Shown: piece after piece, positions 1 through 8,856 of the stretch
Layout: each line of letters starts with the position of its first letter
How positions within the stretch are numbered: the first letter of the stretch is position 1
NCBI GenBank assembly: GCA_025463055.1
Contig: JAOAPV010000074.1
Span: forward strand, 1-64,000
DNA: 64,000 bases
Reading direction: 5' to 3'
Origin: Candidatus Acidiferrum typicum
GTDB lineage: Bacteria > Acidobacteriota > Terriglobia > Acidiferrales > UBA7541
The notes under the pieces: model-generated
The model's database searches: none
What the model saw: only the letters and a program-made list of their open reading frames with translations
Told to the model about the DNA's origin: nothing
Program-made: the position numbers and the translations under genes

Positions 1-499
1 TGCTCATGTCATCCGCGCATGTTGAACGCATGCGGTCGCCGACCATCTCCGGTTCCTTGACGATCTGCTCGACGGTGAGCTGGCCCATGATTCCGCGCAG
101 GTGTCCTTCCATTACCAGCCGGATCAACGCTTCGCGCTGTTCCGGTCGCTTGGTCAAAAATTGCTCGGCGGCGGTGAGAATCGATTCCTTGTCCGATTTC
201 ACCTTGATTTGCGCCACCGCTTCCACAGTGACGGCCACGCCCTGGTGGGTGTAAAGGTTCTGCTGTGGAGCGACGTCAAACGACATCAGCTCCAGCGACA
301 AATCCTTGCAGGTTTGCACCATCGGAAAAATGATGGCGCCTCTGCCCGTGTAAACATGCGTCCCGCCCATTCCGTATACGATCAGCGCTTCGTGGGGTCC
401 CGCCTTGCGATACATTCTGGCGACTACCATCATCACCATAAGCAACACAAGAACCAGGAGCCCCGCACCTACCACCACTTCCATTGGCAACCCAAACAT
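1..499 (-). CDS. Flotillin-family (SPFH) membrane protein, N-terminal part; gene runs off the window
   Basis: The first 166 residues are visible; the rest lies beyond base 1. The protein opens with a hydrophobic helix (about residues 7-24, ending in MVVARMYRKAG), then GPHEALIVYGMGG and an SPFH-type beta region with the phrases TGRGAIIFP and VTVEAVAQIKVKSD, which are typical of flotillins. Flotillins are membrane-anchored scaffolds that assemble in lipid microdomains. The ATG has a GGGAGG Shine-Dalgarno sequence 7-12 bases upstream. It follows an NfeD gene on the same strand by 58 bases, which is the classic NfeD-flotillin pairing (compare YuaF-YuaG of Bacillus). Family assignment is firm; which flotillin subtype is not. 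Confidence 0.88.
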   Translation of the reverse strand, partial: MFGLPMEVVVGAGLLVLVLLMVMMVVARMYRKAGPHEALIVYGMGGTHVYTGRGAIIFPMVQTCKDLSLELMSFDVAPQQNLYTHQGVAVTVEAVAQIKVKSDKESILTAAEQFLTKRPEQREALIRLVMEGHLRGIMGQLTVEQIVKEPEMVGDRMRSTCADDMS

Positions 500-557
500 A
501 CGAACCTCCCTTTTCTATCCGTAGACTGTTGGCTTCGAACCTCAGTCCGAAAATCGT

Positions 558-1148
558 TCATCGCGTGAATTCTTCCCACCGCTTGACGTAGGCGATCCCC
601 TTCTCATACCGCTCGATCACCACTTCGGCCCCTTTTTCCAGCGGCTTTCCGTCGTCGCAGCGCGCACCCGCACAGCGCCGCGCGCCTGCCAGGGAAAAAA
701 TTATTTCGCCTGTGCCATTCTCGCGAATCGGCATGCTGATCGTTCCTACGCTGCCTTCGATGCGGTAATCCTCGCTTTTCAAAGGTGGATCCGAGTGCAT
801 CAGCTTCACCATAAACTTGAAAACAACCGCACCGGCCACAGCTCCGGCTAACGTAGAAATCGACAGAGATGCCAGCGCAACCAGATGCGCGTGGCGCGTG
901 AGCAAGTATCCAGTCCCGCCGAACCAAGCCAGGAACGCCATGGCCGTGGAAGCGTTGAACCAAGAAAGATGCACGCCGCCGCGCAATCCGCCGCGCCAGC
1001 CTCCACCTGCTCCGACGTGGTGCCCCACGTGAAACGGCAGGTGCATCTTGAAGGGAAGATGGATGTGGACTGCGCCCGCAAAAAACGACACCAGGCTAAG
1101 CGCGAAACCTACAATGAAGCAGAAGAGATAAAAATCTGACCAGGTCAT
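558..1148 (-). CDS. NfeD-like membrane protein, short form
   Basis: This 196-residue protein has three hydrophobic segments (about residues 6-27, 68-87 and 92-117) and a C-terminal soluble beta domain of the NfeD OB-fold type (EGSVGTISMPIRENGTGEI to the end). The ClpP-like protease domain of long NfeD forms is absent. I chose the ATG at 1148 because a GAGGTG ribosome site lies just upstream; the frame is open further but reads as non-protein. Partner flotillins are recruited by NfeD OB-folds in studied systems, and a flotillin gene lies directly downstream. Odd point: the loop after helix 1 is unusually rich in His and Gly (HIHLPFKMHLPFHVGHHVG). Confidence 0.85.
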   Translation of the reverse strand: MTWSDFYLFCFIVGFALSLVSFFAGAVHIHLPFKMHLPFHVGHHVGAGGGWRGGLRGGVHLSWFNASTAMAFLAWFGGTGYLLTRHAHLVALASLSISTLAGAVAGAVVFKFMVKLMHSDPPLKSEDYRIEGSVGTISMPIRENGTGEIIFSLAGARRCAGARCDDGKPLEKGAEVVIERYEKGIAYVKRWEEFTR

Positions 1149-1207
1149 ACGGCACCTCGTGCGCACCCTCGTGCGCGAGCTGGATTCCGGTACGCAGACC
1201 ACTTACT

Positions 1208-1732
1208 CTAGTTGGCGGACGGTGGCGGATGCCCGCGGCCCTGCTGCCCATCCTGATCGATATCAGCGCCAGGCCGCAACACTTCGTGCAGCCGTTCCGC
1301 CAGACCCGGCGTGCGAAGAATCTCGCCCAACAGGAACAGTGCCCGCCGCGAGTCATCCACCTCGGCAATGGACAACAATGCCTCGCTCAGCGCGGGATCG
1401 GCGGAAAACTGCTCGACGCCGCCAAACAGCCACGAATCAATCTTTGCGTCCTCAGCCCGCAGATCAGACTGCAGCCCAGACGTGTACCCTTCCGGGTCGT
1501 CCACTAGAAAGCCCGGATAAACCTTGAAGAATCGCGCCAGCAACTTGCGCGTCGTGTGCGTCAGGTGCGGCCGCGCGCCGCTCTCAATTTGCGAGAGGTA
1601 CGCTTGGCTAAGTCCGCGCCCCAGTTCGCGCTTCATGGCCGTGGCCAGTTCAAACTGAGTCATCGGCCTGCCGAGTCCGCGCAGCGAACCTTCCACCGAG
1701 CGTAGGGAGCGGAGTTTGTCGCCTAGAGTCAT
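1208..1732 (-). CDS. XRE-family helix-turn-helix regulator
   Basis: A 174-residue protein with an XRE/Cro-type helix-turn-helix near residues 23-75: MTQFELATAMKRELGRG, then LSQAYLSQIESGARP, which carries the typical YLSQIESG recognition-helix wording. The C-terminal 90 residues are helical with no recognised domain and a Pro/Gly-rich tail. It is the first gene of a unit with NfeD (59 bases downstream) and flotillin, so it probably controls that unit. A 15-base inverted repeat sits 14 bases ahead of its start and is a good candidate for autoregulation. The start is ATG at 1732; the ribosome site is weak (AGGTG). Confidence 0.82.
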   Translation of the reverse strand: MTLGDKLRSLRSVEGSLRGLGRPMTQFELATAMKRELGRGLSQAYLSQIESGARPHLTHTTRKLLARFFKVYPGFLVDDPEGYTSGLQSDLRAEDAKIDSWLFGGVEQFSADPALSEALLSIAEVDDSRRALFLLGEILRTPGLAERLHEVLRPGADIDQDGQQGRGHPPPSAN

Positions 1733-1745
1733 ATGAGGAGCACCT

Positions 1746-1781
1746 ATTGCTATTTGCGATTTTTATATCGCAATATGCAAT
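1746..1781. promoter_or_regulatory. Operator candidate upstream of the XRE regulator
   Basis: Arms ATTGCTATTTGCGAT (1746-1760) and ATCGCAATATGCAAT (1767-1781) form an inverted repeat, 12 of 15 positions matching, with a 6-base spacer. The right arm continues into a direct repeat GCAATATGCAATAT. The site lies 14 bases ahead of the regulator start in an otherwise AT-rich 108-base spacer, where an autorepressor would overlap the promoter. That it is bound by the XRE protein is an inference. Confidence 0.55.
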
Positions 1782-1840
1782 ATCGTGTCAAGGACAAAAT
1801 GTGCCCTGTTTTTTTGTACTTAGAAGCCTCAATTGTAGAA

Positions 1841-3241
1841 TTATTCAGGTCGACGCATGGATTGCAGGTCGATTCCCAATTGCTGGCACTTCTTATAAAG
1901 GTGGCTGCGCTCGAGCCCAAGCGTCCGCGCCACATTCGTCATATGAAAATTGTGCCGCCGAATCTCCGCTAGTAACACTTCCTTTTCGAACGCTTCCGTT
2001 CTCTCGGCAAGCGTTCCGTTCGACGCCGCGTCCGATGCACCACCGCCGCCGGGCCTTTCCGCGGTAGCCTCGCCCCCGCCCGGCAGAATCATCCGCACGT
2101 CCGCACCGCTAACCGCACTTTCCCCCGCCAGCAGCACCAGCCGCTCGACCATATTGCGCAGCTCGCGCACATTTCCCGGCCAACCGTACCGACGCAGCTC
2201 CGCAGTCGCATCGTCCGCAAACGTTTTCTCTTTCCATCCATTCTGCGCCGCCACTTGCCCCGCAAAATGCTGCACCAACTCCGGAAAATCCTCGAGTCGC
2301 TCGCGCAATGGCGGAAGCGCCAAAGGAAAAACATACACTCGATGAAACAGGTCCCGCCGAAATCCATTCTGCTTCACCAAATCTTCCAGGTTGCGGTGGG
2401 TCGCCACGAGCACACGCACGTTCACGCGAATTGGCTTGTCCCCTCCCACTCGCTCGACCTCGCCCTCCTCCAAGACGCGCAGCAATTTTGCCTGCATCGC
2501 CAACGGCATATCACCAATCTCGTCCAAAAATAGCGTGCCGCCATCCGCCTGCTCGAATTTTCCCGCATGTTTCGCGGCAGCTCCCGTGAACGCGCCCTTC
2601 TCATGCCCAAACAGTTCCGACTCGATCAATTCCGCCGGCACCGCCGCGCAGTTCAGCGTAACAAACGCATTTTCGCGCCGCGCCGATTTTTCGTGAATCG
2701 CGCGCGCCACCAACTCTTTCCCCGTTCCCGTTTCGCCCAGAATACAAACGCGCGTTTCGCTCGCTGCCACACGTTCAATTTGTGCCAGCAGCCGCGACAT
2801 CGCCGCTCCTGATCCGATCAACTCGTGCTTGCCCAACCGCTGCCGCAGCTCGCGATTTTCATCCTCCAGCCGCGACAACCGCAGCGCATTTTCCACGGTC
2901 AGCAGCAACTTGTCCGTCGAAAGCGGCTTTTCCAAGAAATCCAGCGCCCCCAGCTTCGTCGCGCGTACCGCCATCTCGATATTCGCCTGTCCGGAGATCA
3001 GCACGATGGGAGTCTTGACGCCGTTCTTCTTCAGGTCTTCCAGAAGCTCGAGCCCGCTCCTTCCGCGCATCACCACGTCGGAAAGAATTAGGTCGAAATT
3101 TTCCGTACGCAACAAATCCAGCGCTCGTCCGACGTTATCGCACACGGTCGCGTCGTGCCCAGCCAAGCGAAATGCGCGGGAAAGGGAAGCTAGAGTATTC
3201 GGGTCGTCGTCAACGAGTAACAGGTGAGCTTTGCGCGGCAA
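1841..3241 (-). CDS. NtrX-like sigma-54-dependent response regulator
   Basis: The protein has three parts: a receiver domain (about residues 5-120, acidic triad VDDD, phospho-acceptor Asp55 in LILSDVVMRG), an AAA+ activator domain with Walker A GETGTGKE and the sigma-54 contact loop GAFTGA, and a Fis-type helix-turn-helix at the C-terminus (MTNVARTLGLERSHLYKK). It activates RNA polymerase carrying sigma-54, whose gene rpoN lies 25 kb away. No ATG fits. The TTG at 3241 has AAGGA seven bases upstream and gives a normal 466-residue length; upstream residues in frame read as noise. It starts 25 bases after the sensor kinase stop, so the two form an operon and a cognate pair. Confidence 0.9.
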   Translation of the reverse strand: MPRKAHLLLVDDDPNTLASLSRAFRLAGHDATVCDNVGRALDLLRTENFDLILSDVVMRGRSGLELLEDLKKNGVKTPIVLISGQANIEMAVRATKLGALDFLEKPLSTDKLLLTVENALRLSRLEDENRELRQRLGKHELIGSGAAMSRLLAQIERVAASETRVCILGETGTGKELVARAIHEKSARRENAFVTLNCAAVPAELIESELFGHEKGAFTGAAAKHAGKFEQADGGTLFLDEIGDMPLAMQAKLLRVLEEGEVERVGGDKPIRVNVRVLVATHRNLEDLVKQNGFRRDLFHRVYVFPLALPPLRERLEDFPELVQHFAGQVAAQNGWKEKTFADDATAELRRYGWPGNVRELRNMVERLVLLAGESAVSGADVRMILPGGGEATAERPGGGGASDAASNGTLAERTEAFEKEVLLAEIRRHNFHMTNVARTLGLERSHLYKKCQQLGIDLQSMRRPE

Positions 3242-3266
3242 GCATCGGTCCTTTGCGCTGCGTAAG

Positions 3267-5132
3267 TCAGTCGCTTGCCGCCGCCAAAGCCTTCGGCGAA
3301 GTCTTAGCCTCGGCGGCCGCGTCTGCAGTCGGAGACGGCCGCTGGCCGGCCTGCCGTTGTGGCAATTCGATCTTAAAAGAAGTCCCGCGTCCTTCATCGC
3401 TGGTGACGCTGATCGTCCCGCGGTGATCGCTCACCGCCGCTTGCACGATCGCCAGCCCCAAGCCCGTCCCCTGCTGCTTCGTCGTGTAGTACGGTGTAAA
3501 TAGCCGCGAGCATTCTTCCGGCGTTAGTCCCTTGCCCGTGTCTGCCACCTCGATTCGAATATTCCGCTCACGTTCGAGCGTGCGCATCGTCAAAGTCCCG
3601 CCCGCCGGCATTGCATCCATCGCATTCAGCACCAAATTCTGAAATGCCTTATGCAATAGATCCGCGTCCGCGTCAATTTCCGGCAAAGGCTCGGTCAAGA
3701 AAAATTCCGTAGTAATCGTCGGCTTGCCCACCGCATTGAACTGGGCCTCAAACAGTCGCACCGAGGCGCGCAAAATCTCGTTCACGTTCACCTTCGTAAA
3801 TTGCGGAGTAGGCATCTTCGAAAAATCGCTGAAGCGCCCCACAATCGTGTTTAGATTCGCCAACTCGGTCTTTAGAGTGGCTGTAGACTCGTTGAAGACT
3901 TCCAAAAATTGCTTCGCCTCGAGCTGCTTGGCTCGCTGCATGTTCTCCACCGTGATTTGCATGGGAAACAAGGGATTGCGCAGCTCATGCGCCAGTCGCC
4001 GAGCCAATTCGCGCCATGCCGCCACGCGCTCCGTCTGCACCAGCTTTTCCTTCTGCACCGTCAGGGTGCGCGTCATATCGTTGAACGCGGTCCCCAATTG
4101 CCCGATCTCATCCGTCCCGCGCACATCGATCCGCGTGTCCCAGCGCCCGGTCGCCACCTCGCGCGCACCTTCCGCAAGCTCTTCCACCGGCCGCGTAATG
4201 CGCGCCGCCACCCACAAGCTCACCAGCAGACCCACCAGAATCGCCGCCGCAGCGACTACCGCTGCAATCGTCACGATGCGCTGCGTCAGCAGTACCAATT
4301 CTTTGCGCGAGCTCCCAACCAACAGCACCCCTAGCAGCTCATTGTTCCGCCCCAGCAAAGGCATCGCGTGGAACGTCTCGGCGGAAGCTGCATCCGTTGT
4401 CCAGTTAATCGTCTCCACTAATTTTTGCGGCTTCTTCTGCACTTGCTCGATCAGCGGGCGGAAACGATCCGCCTCATCCGCCGTGCCATTCACATCCATC
4501 AGCGCCGACGAAACGAAAGTTGGCTCGAGGTTGCGATACAGCAGCGCCCGCATTCCTGACGGCAGAACCAGCGATGCAAGAAAACCCTGGTCCAACTTGC
4601 GACCTCCAATAATGTAAAGATTCTTCTCATTGCCGCCGGAAACCGTGCGAACCGCGGCCACCGAGAGCGCCACGCCGTCGGGCAAATCCTCGCGCTTCAA
4701 GAATGCGTGCGAACCGCGCCAATCCTTGGTGGCTGCAACCCAATCATTCTTATAACCAACGCGCGCCGGATATTGCGCCGACGAAATGATCGTTCCATCC
4801 CAATTCACGAACTCCACGAAGTCCATGCCATGATCCTGTGATACCCCGATAGCATCATGCACATACAAGGACTGGTCCGCGTTCGGACGCGCCAGGTCCA
4901 TTGCCACTCGCAGCGTGATCTCTCCGTTGGCGACATTTTCCACCTGCTGGACTACTTCAGCGCCTCGCTGCTCGAATTCCTTGTGAAATTGTGCGACCAG
5001 CGCTTCTGTCCATTTCGTATCGGTCTCTTCAAAAGCAGCACGCGCGTAATGCGTCACGCCGTATGCGACCACGCAAACCGACGCCAGCACGGTAACCAGG
5101 AAAATCAGAAACAGCTTGGCCCGAAAGCTCAT
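3267..5132 (-). CDS. NtrY-like membrane sensor histidine kinase
   Basis: The 621-residue protein has a transmembrane helix at about 5-25, a large extracytoplasmic sensor region, a second helix at about 286-308, then HAMP (RITRPVEELAEGA), a HisKA dimerisation domain with His382 in RRLAHELRNPLFP, and a HATPase_c domain with the N box NLVLNAMDAM, DTGKGL and GTGLGLAI. All catalytic boxes are intact. It should autophosphorylate and pass phosphate to the sigma-54 regulator encoded directly downstream. The ATG at 5132 matches the start of the hydrophobic helix; an in-frame TTG at 5171 would add 13 residues. The signal sensed cannot be read from sequence. Confidence 0.9.
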   Translation of the reverse strand: MSFRAKLFLIFLVTVLASVCVVAYGVTHYARAAFEETDTKWTEALVAQFHKEFEQRGAEVVQQVENVANGEITLRVAMDLARPNADQSLYVHDAIGVSQDHGMDFVEFVNWDGTIISSAQYPARVGYKNDWVAATKDWRGSHAFLKREDLPDGVALSVAAVRTVSGGNEKNLYIIGGRKLDQGFLASLVLPSGMRALLYRNLEPTFVSSALMDVNGTADEADRFRPLIEQVQKKPQKLVETINWTTDAASAETFHAMPLLGRNNELLGVLLVGSSRKELVLLTQRIVTIAAVVAAAAILVGLLVSLWVAARITRPVEELAEGAREVATGRWDTRIDVRGTDEIGQLGTAFNDMTRTLTVQKEKLVQTERVAAWRELARRLAHELRNPLFPMQITVENMQRAKQLEAKQFLEVFNESTATLKTELANLNTIVGRFSDFSKMPTPQFTKVNVNEILRASVRLFEAQFNAVGKPTITTEFFLTEPLPEIDADADLLHKAFQNLVLNAMDAMPAGGTLTMRTLERERNIRIEVADTGKGLTPEECSRLFTPYYTTKQQGTGLGLAIVQAAVSDHRGTISVTSDEGRGTSFKIELPQRQAGQRPSPTADAAAEAKTSPKALAAASD

Positions 5133-5295
5133 CCGCGCATTCCCCGCATCAACCAGCCGCACTCTTTCCAAACGAGTTGAGAATAAGTATTCATATCGTA
5201 CACCGAAGCATATCCTGAGAGCGCTATCAGCAAAAGTCTCCGTTCAAAGCGTTGCCTGCCGAGCAACACGCACGCTCTTGCCAGAGAGCGTAAAC

Positions 5296-5324
5296 TTTCT
5301 TCTAGCCTCTTCGTCCAATATAAT
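5296..5324 (+). promoter_or_regulatory. Sigma-70-type promoter candidate for the tricorn protease gene
   Basis: A perfect -10 box TATAAT (5319-5324) lies 75 bases ahead of the protease start. The hexamer at the right spacing (TTTCTT, 5296-5301, 17-base spacer) is only a weak -35 match. A Shine-Dalgarno GGAGAAGG precedes the ATG. Confidence 0.45.
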
Positions 5325-5398
5325 GCCTGCGCAACGCTGGATGCACTCTCCCTGCGTCGCGGACCAAACCGAAAATCCCTTCAAATTGGAGAAGGCGC

Positions 5399-8300
5399 AT
5401 GAGAACTAAATACATCCGTCTGTTTCTCGCACCGGCAATCTTTCTCACCGCGCTGCTCAGCGTCTACTCCTCTTCCCGCGGCCAGTCCGCGCCCGCCGAC
5501 CAGGTTCCTTCTGGTCCCACGCGCCTTCTCCGCTACGCCGACATTTCCAGGGACAAAGTCGTCTTTTCCTACGCCGGCGATCTCTGGACATCCTCGCGCG
5601 AAGGTGGCTCCGCTCGCAGGCTCACCTCCAGCGCCGGCGACAAGCTCTACCCCAAATTTTCTCCGGACGGCAAATGGATCGCCTTCACCGCCGCCTATGA
5701 CGGCAATCCCGATGTCTACACCATTCCCGCAGAGGGCGGCGAGCCAAAGCGCCTCACCTATCATCCGTCCGCCGACATAGTGCTAGGGTGGTCCCCCGAT
5801 GGCAAGAATGTTCTGTTCCGCTCCGACCGAGCCGTGGCTCCGCCCAGCCGCACAACGCGACTTTATCTAGTCTCCACGCAAGGCGGCCTTCCCAAAGCGC
5901 TTCCCGTTCCGCGCGGCGACCTCACCAGCTTCTCTCCCGACGGCACCAAAATCGCCTACATCGAAAGCTCCCAGGAAAACCGCACCTGGAAGCGCTATCG
6001 CGGCGGCTGGAATCTTCCCATCGCCATCTACGACTTGAAGAAAAACACGTACGAAGAGCTGCCCAAGTCCGCCGGCATGGACATGTTTCCCATGTGGCAC
6101 GACAACACCATCTATTTCATCAGCGATCGCGATGGCGTGATGAATCTTTACCGCTACGACCTTGCCTCCAAGCAAACCAAAAAGCTCACCGACTACAAGG
6201 ACTTCGACATCAAGTGGCCCAGCCTCGGCCCCGACGCCATCGTGTATGAAAACGGCGGCCTTCTCTATGAATTCAGCCTCTCGAATGCAAAGCCTCGCAA
6301 CCTTCCCATCCAAGTGCACGCCGAAGGCTTGGAGGCGCGGCCCGAATTCAAGAATGTCGCGGAAAATATCGGCAGCTTCTCGCTGTCGCCCTCCGCCGCG
6401 CGCGCCCTTCTCGAGGCCCGCGGCAACATTTTCACCGCGCCCACCGAGCACGGCAGTGTCCGCGACCTCAGCACAGACACTTCCAGCGTCCATGAGCTCA
6501 ATCCCGCCTGGTCTCCCGACGGCAAATCGATCGTGTTTCTCTCCGATAAAACCGGCGAGTACGAGTTGTACACGCGTCCCCAGATGGGCGGCGAAGCCAC
6601 GCGTATCACCACCGACGGCGGCGTTTATCGCTTCGGACCTTCCTGGTCGCCGGACAGCAAAAAACTTCTGTATTGGGACAAAACCCATCGCCTCTGGTAT
6701 GTCGGTGTGGACGACAAAAAGCCTATTCTGGTCGACAAAAGCGATTACGGAGATATTGCCGACGCCACTTGGTCGCCCGATAGCCGTTGGCTCACCTATT
6801 CCAAACCGCACCGCCGCGGCGCCAATGACGTCTTTATCTATTCGCTCGAAACCAAGAGCCCAACCCGCGTCTCCTCCGGTTTCTATAACGACAACAACCC
6901 GGTTTTCGACCACAACGGGAAGTATCTCTATTTCATTTCCACTCGATTCTTCTATCCCAGCATCGGCCAGCTCGATCAGCGCTACAACTACTATTCTACC
7001 GACGGCATTTTCGCCGTCACTTTGAAAGCCGACGAGGAATCGCCCTTCAAGCCGCAAAGCGATGAAGAGAAAGCCGCCGACGACAAAAAGAAAGACGACA
7101 GCGACAAAAAGGACGAAAAGAAATCCCCTGACGCAAAGAAGAACGAAGACAAAAAAGACGAGAAGAAGGAAGAGAAAAAGGAAGAACCGATTAAGCCCAT
7201 TCAGGTCGACCTCGAGGGCATCGGCAATCGTGTTGCCCCCGTACCTCTTCCTGCCGCCATTCTCAGCGGGCTCGCCGGTCGCAAGGACAAATTCTTTTAC
7301 CTCACCACACCTCAGGAAGCCCGCCAATTCGGTGCCGATAACCAGCAAAAGCCTCACAACGTCCTGCACGTTTACGATGTCACCAAACGCGAGGACAAAG
7401 TTCTCCTCGAGGGCATCGAGGGCTACGACCTCGATAGAGAAGGTAAAAAGCTAATCTACAAAGCCGGCCCTGTTTACGGCGTCATCGAAGCGGCTCCCGG
7501 AAAGAAAGTCGGCGAAGGCAAGTTGGACCTGGGCGGCTTGCAGGTTCAGGTCGACCCCCGTGAAGAATGGCGCCAAATTTTTCACGAAGCTTGGCGTATC
7601 GAACGCGATTTCTATTGGGATCCCGCCATGACCGGCCACAACTGGAAGCAGATCGGCGATCGATATGAAGCGCTGCTGCCCTGGGTCGCTCATCGCAGCG
7701 ATTTGAACTATTTGATCGGCGAAATGATCGCCGAGCTGAGCACCTCGCACACTTACGTCGGCGGTGGCGACCAGCCGCAGCCTCCGAAAATTGGCGTGGG
7801 CTTGCTCGGCGCTGATTTCGAGCCTGCCGGCAATTACTATCGCATCGTCAAGATTTATCCGGGTGAAAACTGGGCCGAATCCACGCGCTCGCCGCTCACC
7901 GAGCCCGGTATCAAGGTCAAAGCTGGCGATTATTTAATCGCCGCCGACGGCCGCGAAGCCCGCACCAATCTCGATGTCTACGCGTATTTCCAGAATCTTG
8001 CGGGAAAAATTGTCACCCTCAAGATTAACTCCAAGCCTTCTCCTGATGGCGCGTGGGACATCACTATCAAGACCATCGGCAATGAGAACGGTCCCCGTTA
8101 CCTCGATTGGATCGAAACGAATCGCCGCAAGGTTGCGGAAGCCACTCACGGCCGTATCGCCTACATGCACGTACCGGACACCAGCATCCCTGGCATCATT
8201 GCCTTCGATAAACAGTTTACCGGCCAACTCGATAAAGACGGAATCATCGTCGATGAGCGCGACAATTCCGGCGGCCAAATCCCCGACTTCTACACGGAAA

Positions 8301-8761
8301 AACTCAAGCGCCAGCTCTTGGCCGTGCTCGCACCTCGCGAAGGCGCTGACATTGGCTGGCCTCCCGTCGCCATCTACGGCCCGAAAGTAATGATCGCCAA
8401 TGAGCTTGCTGGCTCTGGTGGCGATGCGTTCCCGTGGTTCTTCCGTCGCGAAAAAATCGGCCCCATCGTAGGCACGCGCACTTGGGGCGGCCTCGTCGGC
8501 ATCTCTCGAGGCATTCCCTTGCGCGACGGCGGCTTCGTCACTGCCCCCGAATTCGCCTTCTGGTCCACCGACAACGGCGGCGAATGGATCGTTGAGAATC
8601 ACGGCGTAGACCCCGACTACGAAGTCCCCGAGCGTCCCGACTTGGTAGTCAGCGGCCACGACCCCCAACTAGAAAAAGCCATCGACCTGGCCAACGAAGC
8701 CCTGAAGAATTACAAAGGCCTTCCGCCCAGGCCCAAATACCCAGTAGCCAAGCCTCAGTAA
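5399..8761 (+). CDS. Tricorn-type S41 family serine protease with WD40-like propellers
   Basis: A 1120-residue exported protein. A signal peptide (about 1-30, cleavable after SSSRGQS) is followed by TolB/PD40 beta-propeller repeats (SPDGKWIAFTA, SPDGKSIVFLSDKTGEYELY), a charged linker, a PDZ-like domain and the C-terminal S41 tail-protease domain. The tricorn catalytic set is visible: His784 in STSHTYVGGGD, nucleophile Ser1006 in ELAGSGGDAFPW, and Glu1066 in IVENHGVDPD. Tricorn proteins degrade peptides; bacterial homologues are usually periplasmic. Odd feature: residues about 554-600 are almost only Lys, Asp and Glu. The gene stands alone after a divergent spacer. Start ATG has a strong ribosome site. 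Confidence 0.92.
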   Translation: MRTKYIRLFLAPAIFLTALLSVYSSSRGQSAPADQVPSGPTRLLRYADISRDKVVFSYAGDLWTSSREGGSARRLTSSAGDKLYPKFSPDGKWIAFTAAYDGNPDVYTIPAEGGEPKRLTYHPSADIVLGWSPDGKNVLFRSDRAVAPPSRTTRLYLVSTQGGLPKALPVPRGDLTSFSPDGTKIAYIESSQENRTWKRYRGGWNLPIAIYDLKKNTYEELPKSAGMDMFPMWHDNTIYFISDRDGVMNLYRYDLASKQTKKLTDYKDFDIKWPSLGPDAIVYENGGLLYEFSLSNAKPRNLPIQVHAEGLEARPEFKNVAENIGSFSLSPSAARALLEARGNIFTAPTEHGSVRDLSTDTSSVHELNPAWSPDGKSIVFLSDKTGEYELYTRPQMGGEATRITTDGGVYRFGPSWSPDSKKLLYWDKTHRLWYVGVDDKKPILVDKSDYGDIADATWSPDSRWLTYSKPHRRGANDVFIYSLETKSPTRVSSGFYNDNNPVFDHNGKYLYFISTRFFYPSIGQLDQRYNYYSTDGIFAVTLKADEESPFKPQSDEEKAADDKKKDDSDKKDEKKSPDAKKNEDKKDEKKEEKKEEPIKPIQVDLEGIGNRVAPVPLPAAILSGLAGRKDKFFYLTTPQEARQFGADNQQKPHNVLHVYDVTKREDKVLLEGIEGYDLDREGKKLIYKAGPVYGVIEAAPGKKVGEGKLDLGGLQVQVDPREEWRQIFHEAWRIERDFYWDPAMTGHNWKQIGDRYEALLPWVAHRSDLNYLIGEMIAELSTSHTYVGGGDQPQPPKIGVGLLGADFEPAGNYYRIVKIYPGENWAESTRSPLTEPGIKVKAGDYLIAADGREARTNLDVYAYFQNLAGKIVTLKINSKPSPDGAWDITIKTIGNENGPRYLDWIETNRRKVAEATHGRIAYMHVPDTSIPGIIAFDKQFTGQLDKDGIIVDERDNSGGQIPDFYTEKLKRQLLAVLAPREGADIGWPPVAIYGPKVMIANELAGSGGDAFPWFFRREKIGPIVGTRTWGGLVGISRGIPLRDGGFVTAPEFAFWSTDNGGEWIVENHGVDPDYEVPERPDLVVSGHDPQLEKAIDLANEALKNYKGLPPRPKYPVAKPQ

Positions 8762-8856
8762 CACACGGCGTCCCTACACAGAGGCAGTGCTGCATCTAAA
8801 CGGCAACGTGGCGCCGGGCCCTGAGTCGCTGGCGAAGCCATACACAGAGGAAAGTG

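Noticed and set aside
1733-2067. Plus-strand open frames of 79 and 106 codons beside the XRE regulator
   Set aside because: They run antisense into the sigma-54 activator and have no ribosome site.
5867-7369. A 500-codon minus-strand open frame across the tricorn gene
   Set aside because: Shadow of the tricorn gene; composition and lack of a plausible start argue against it.
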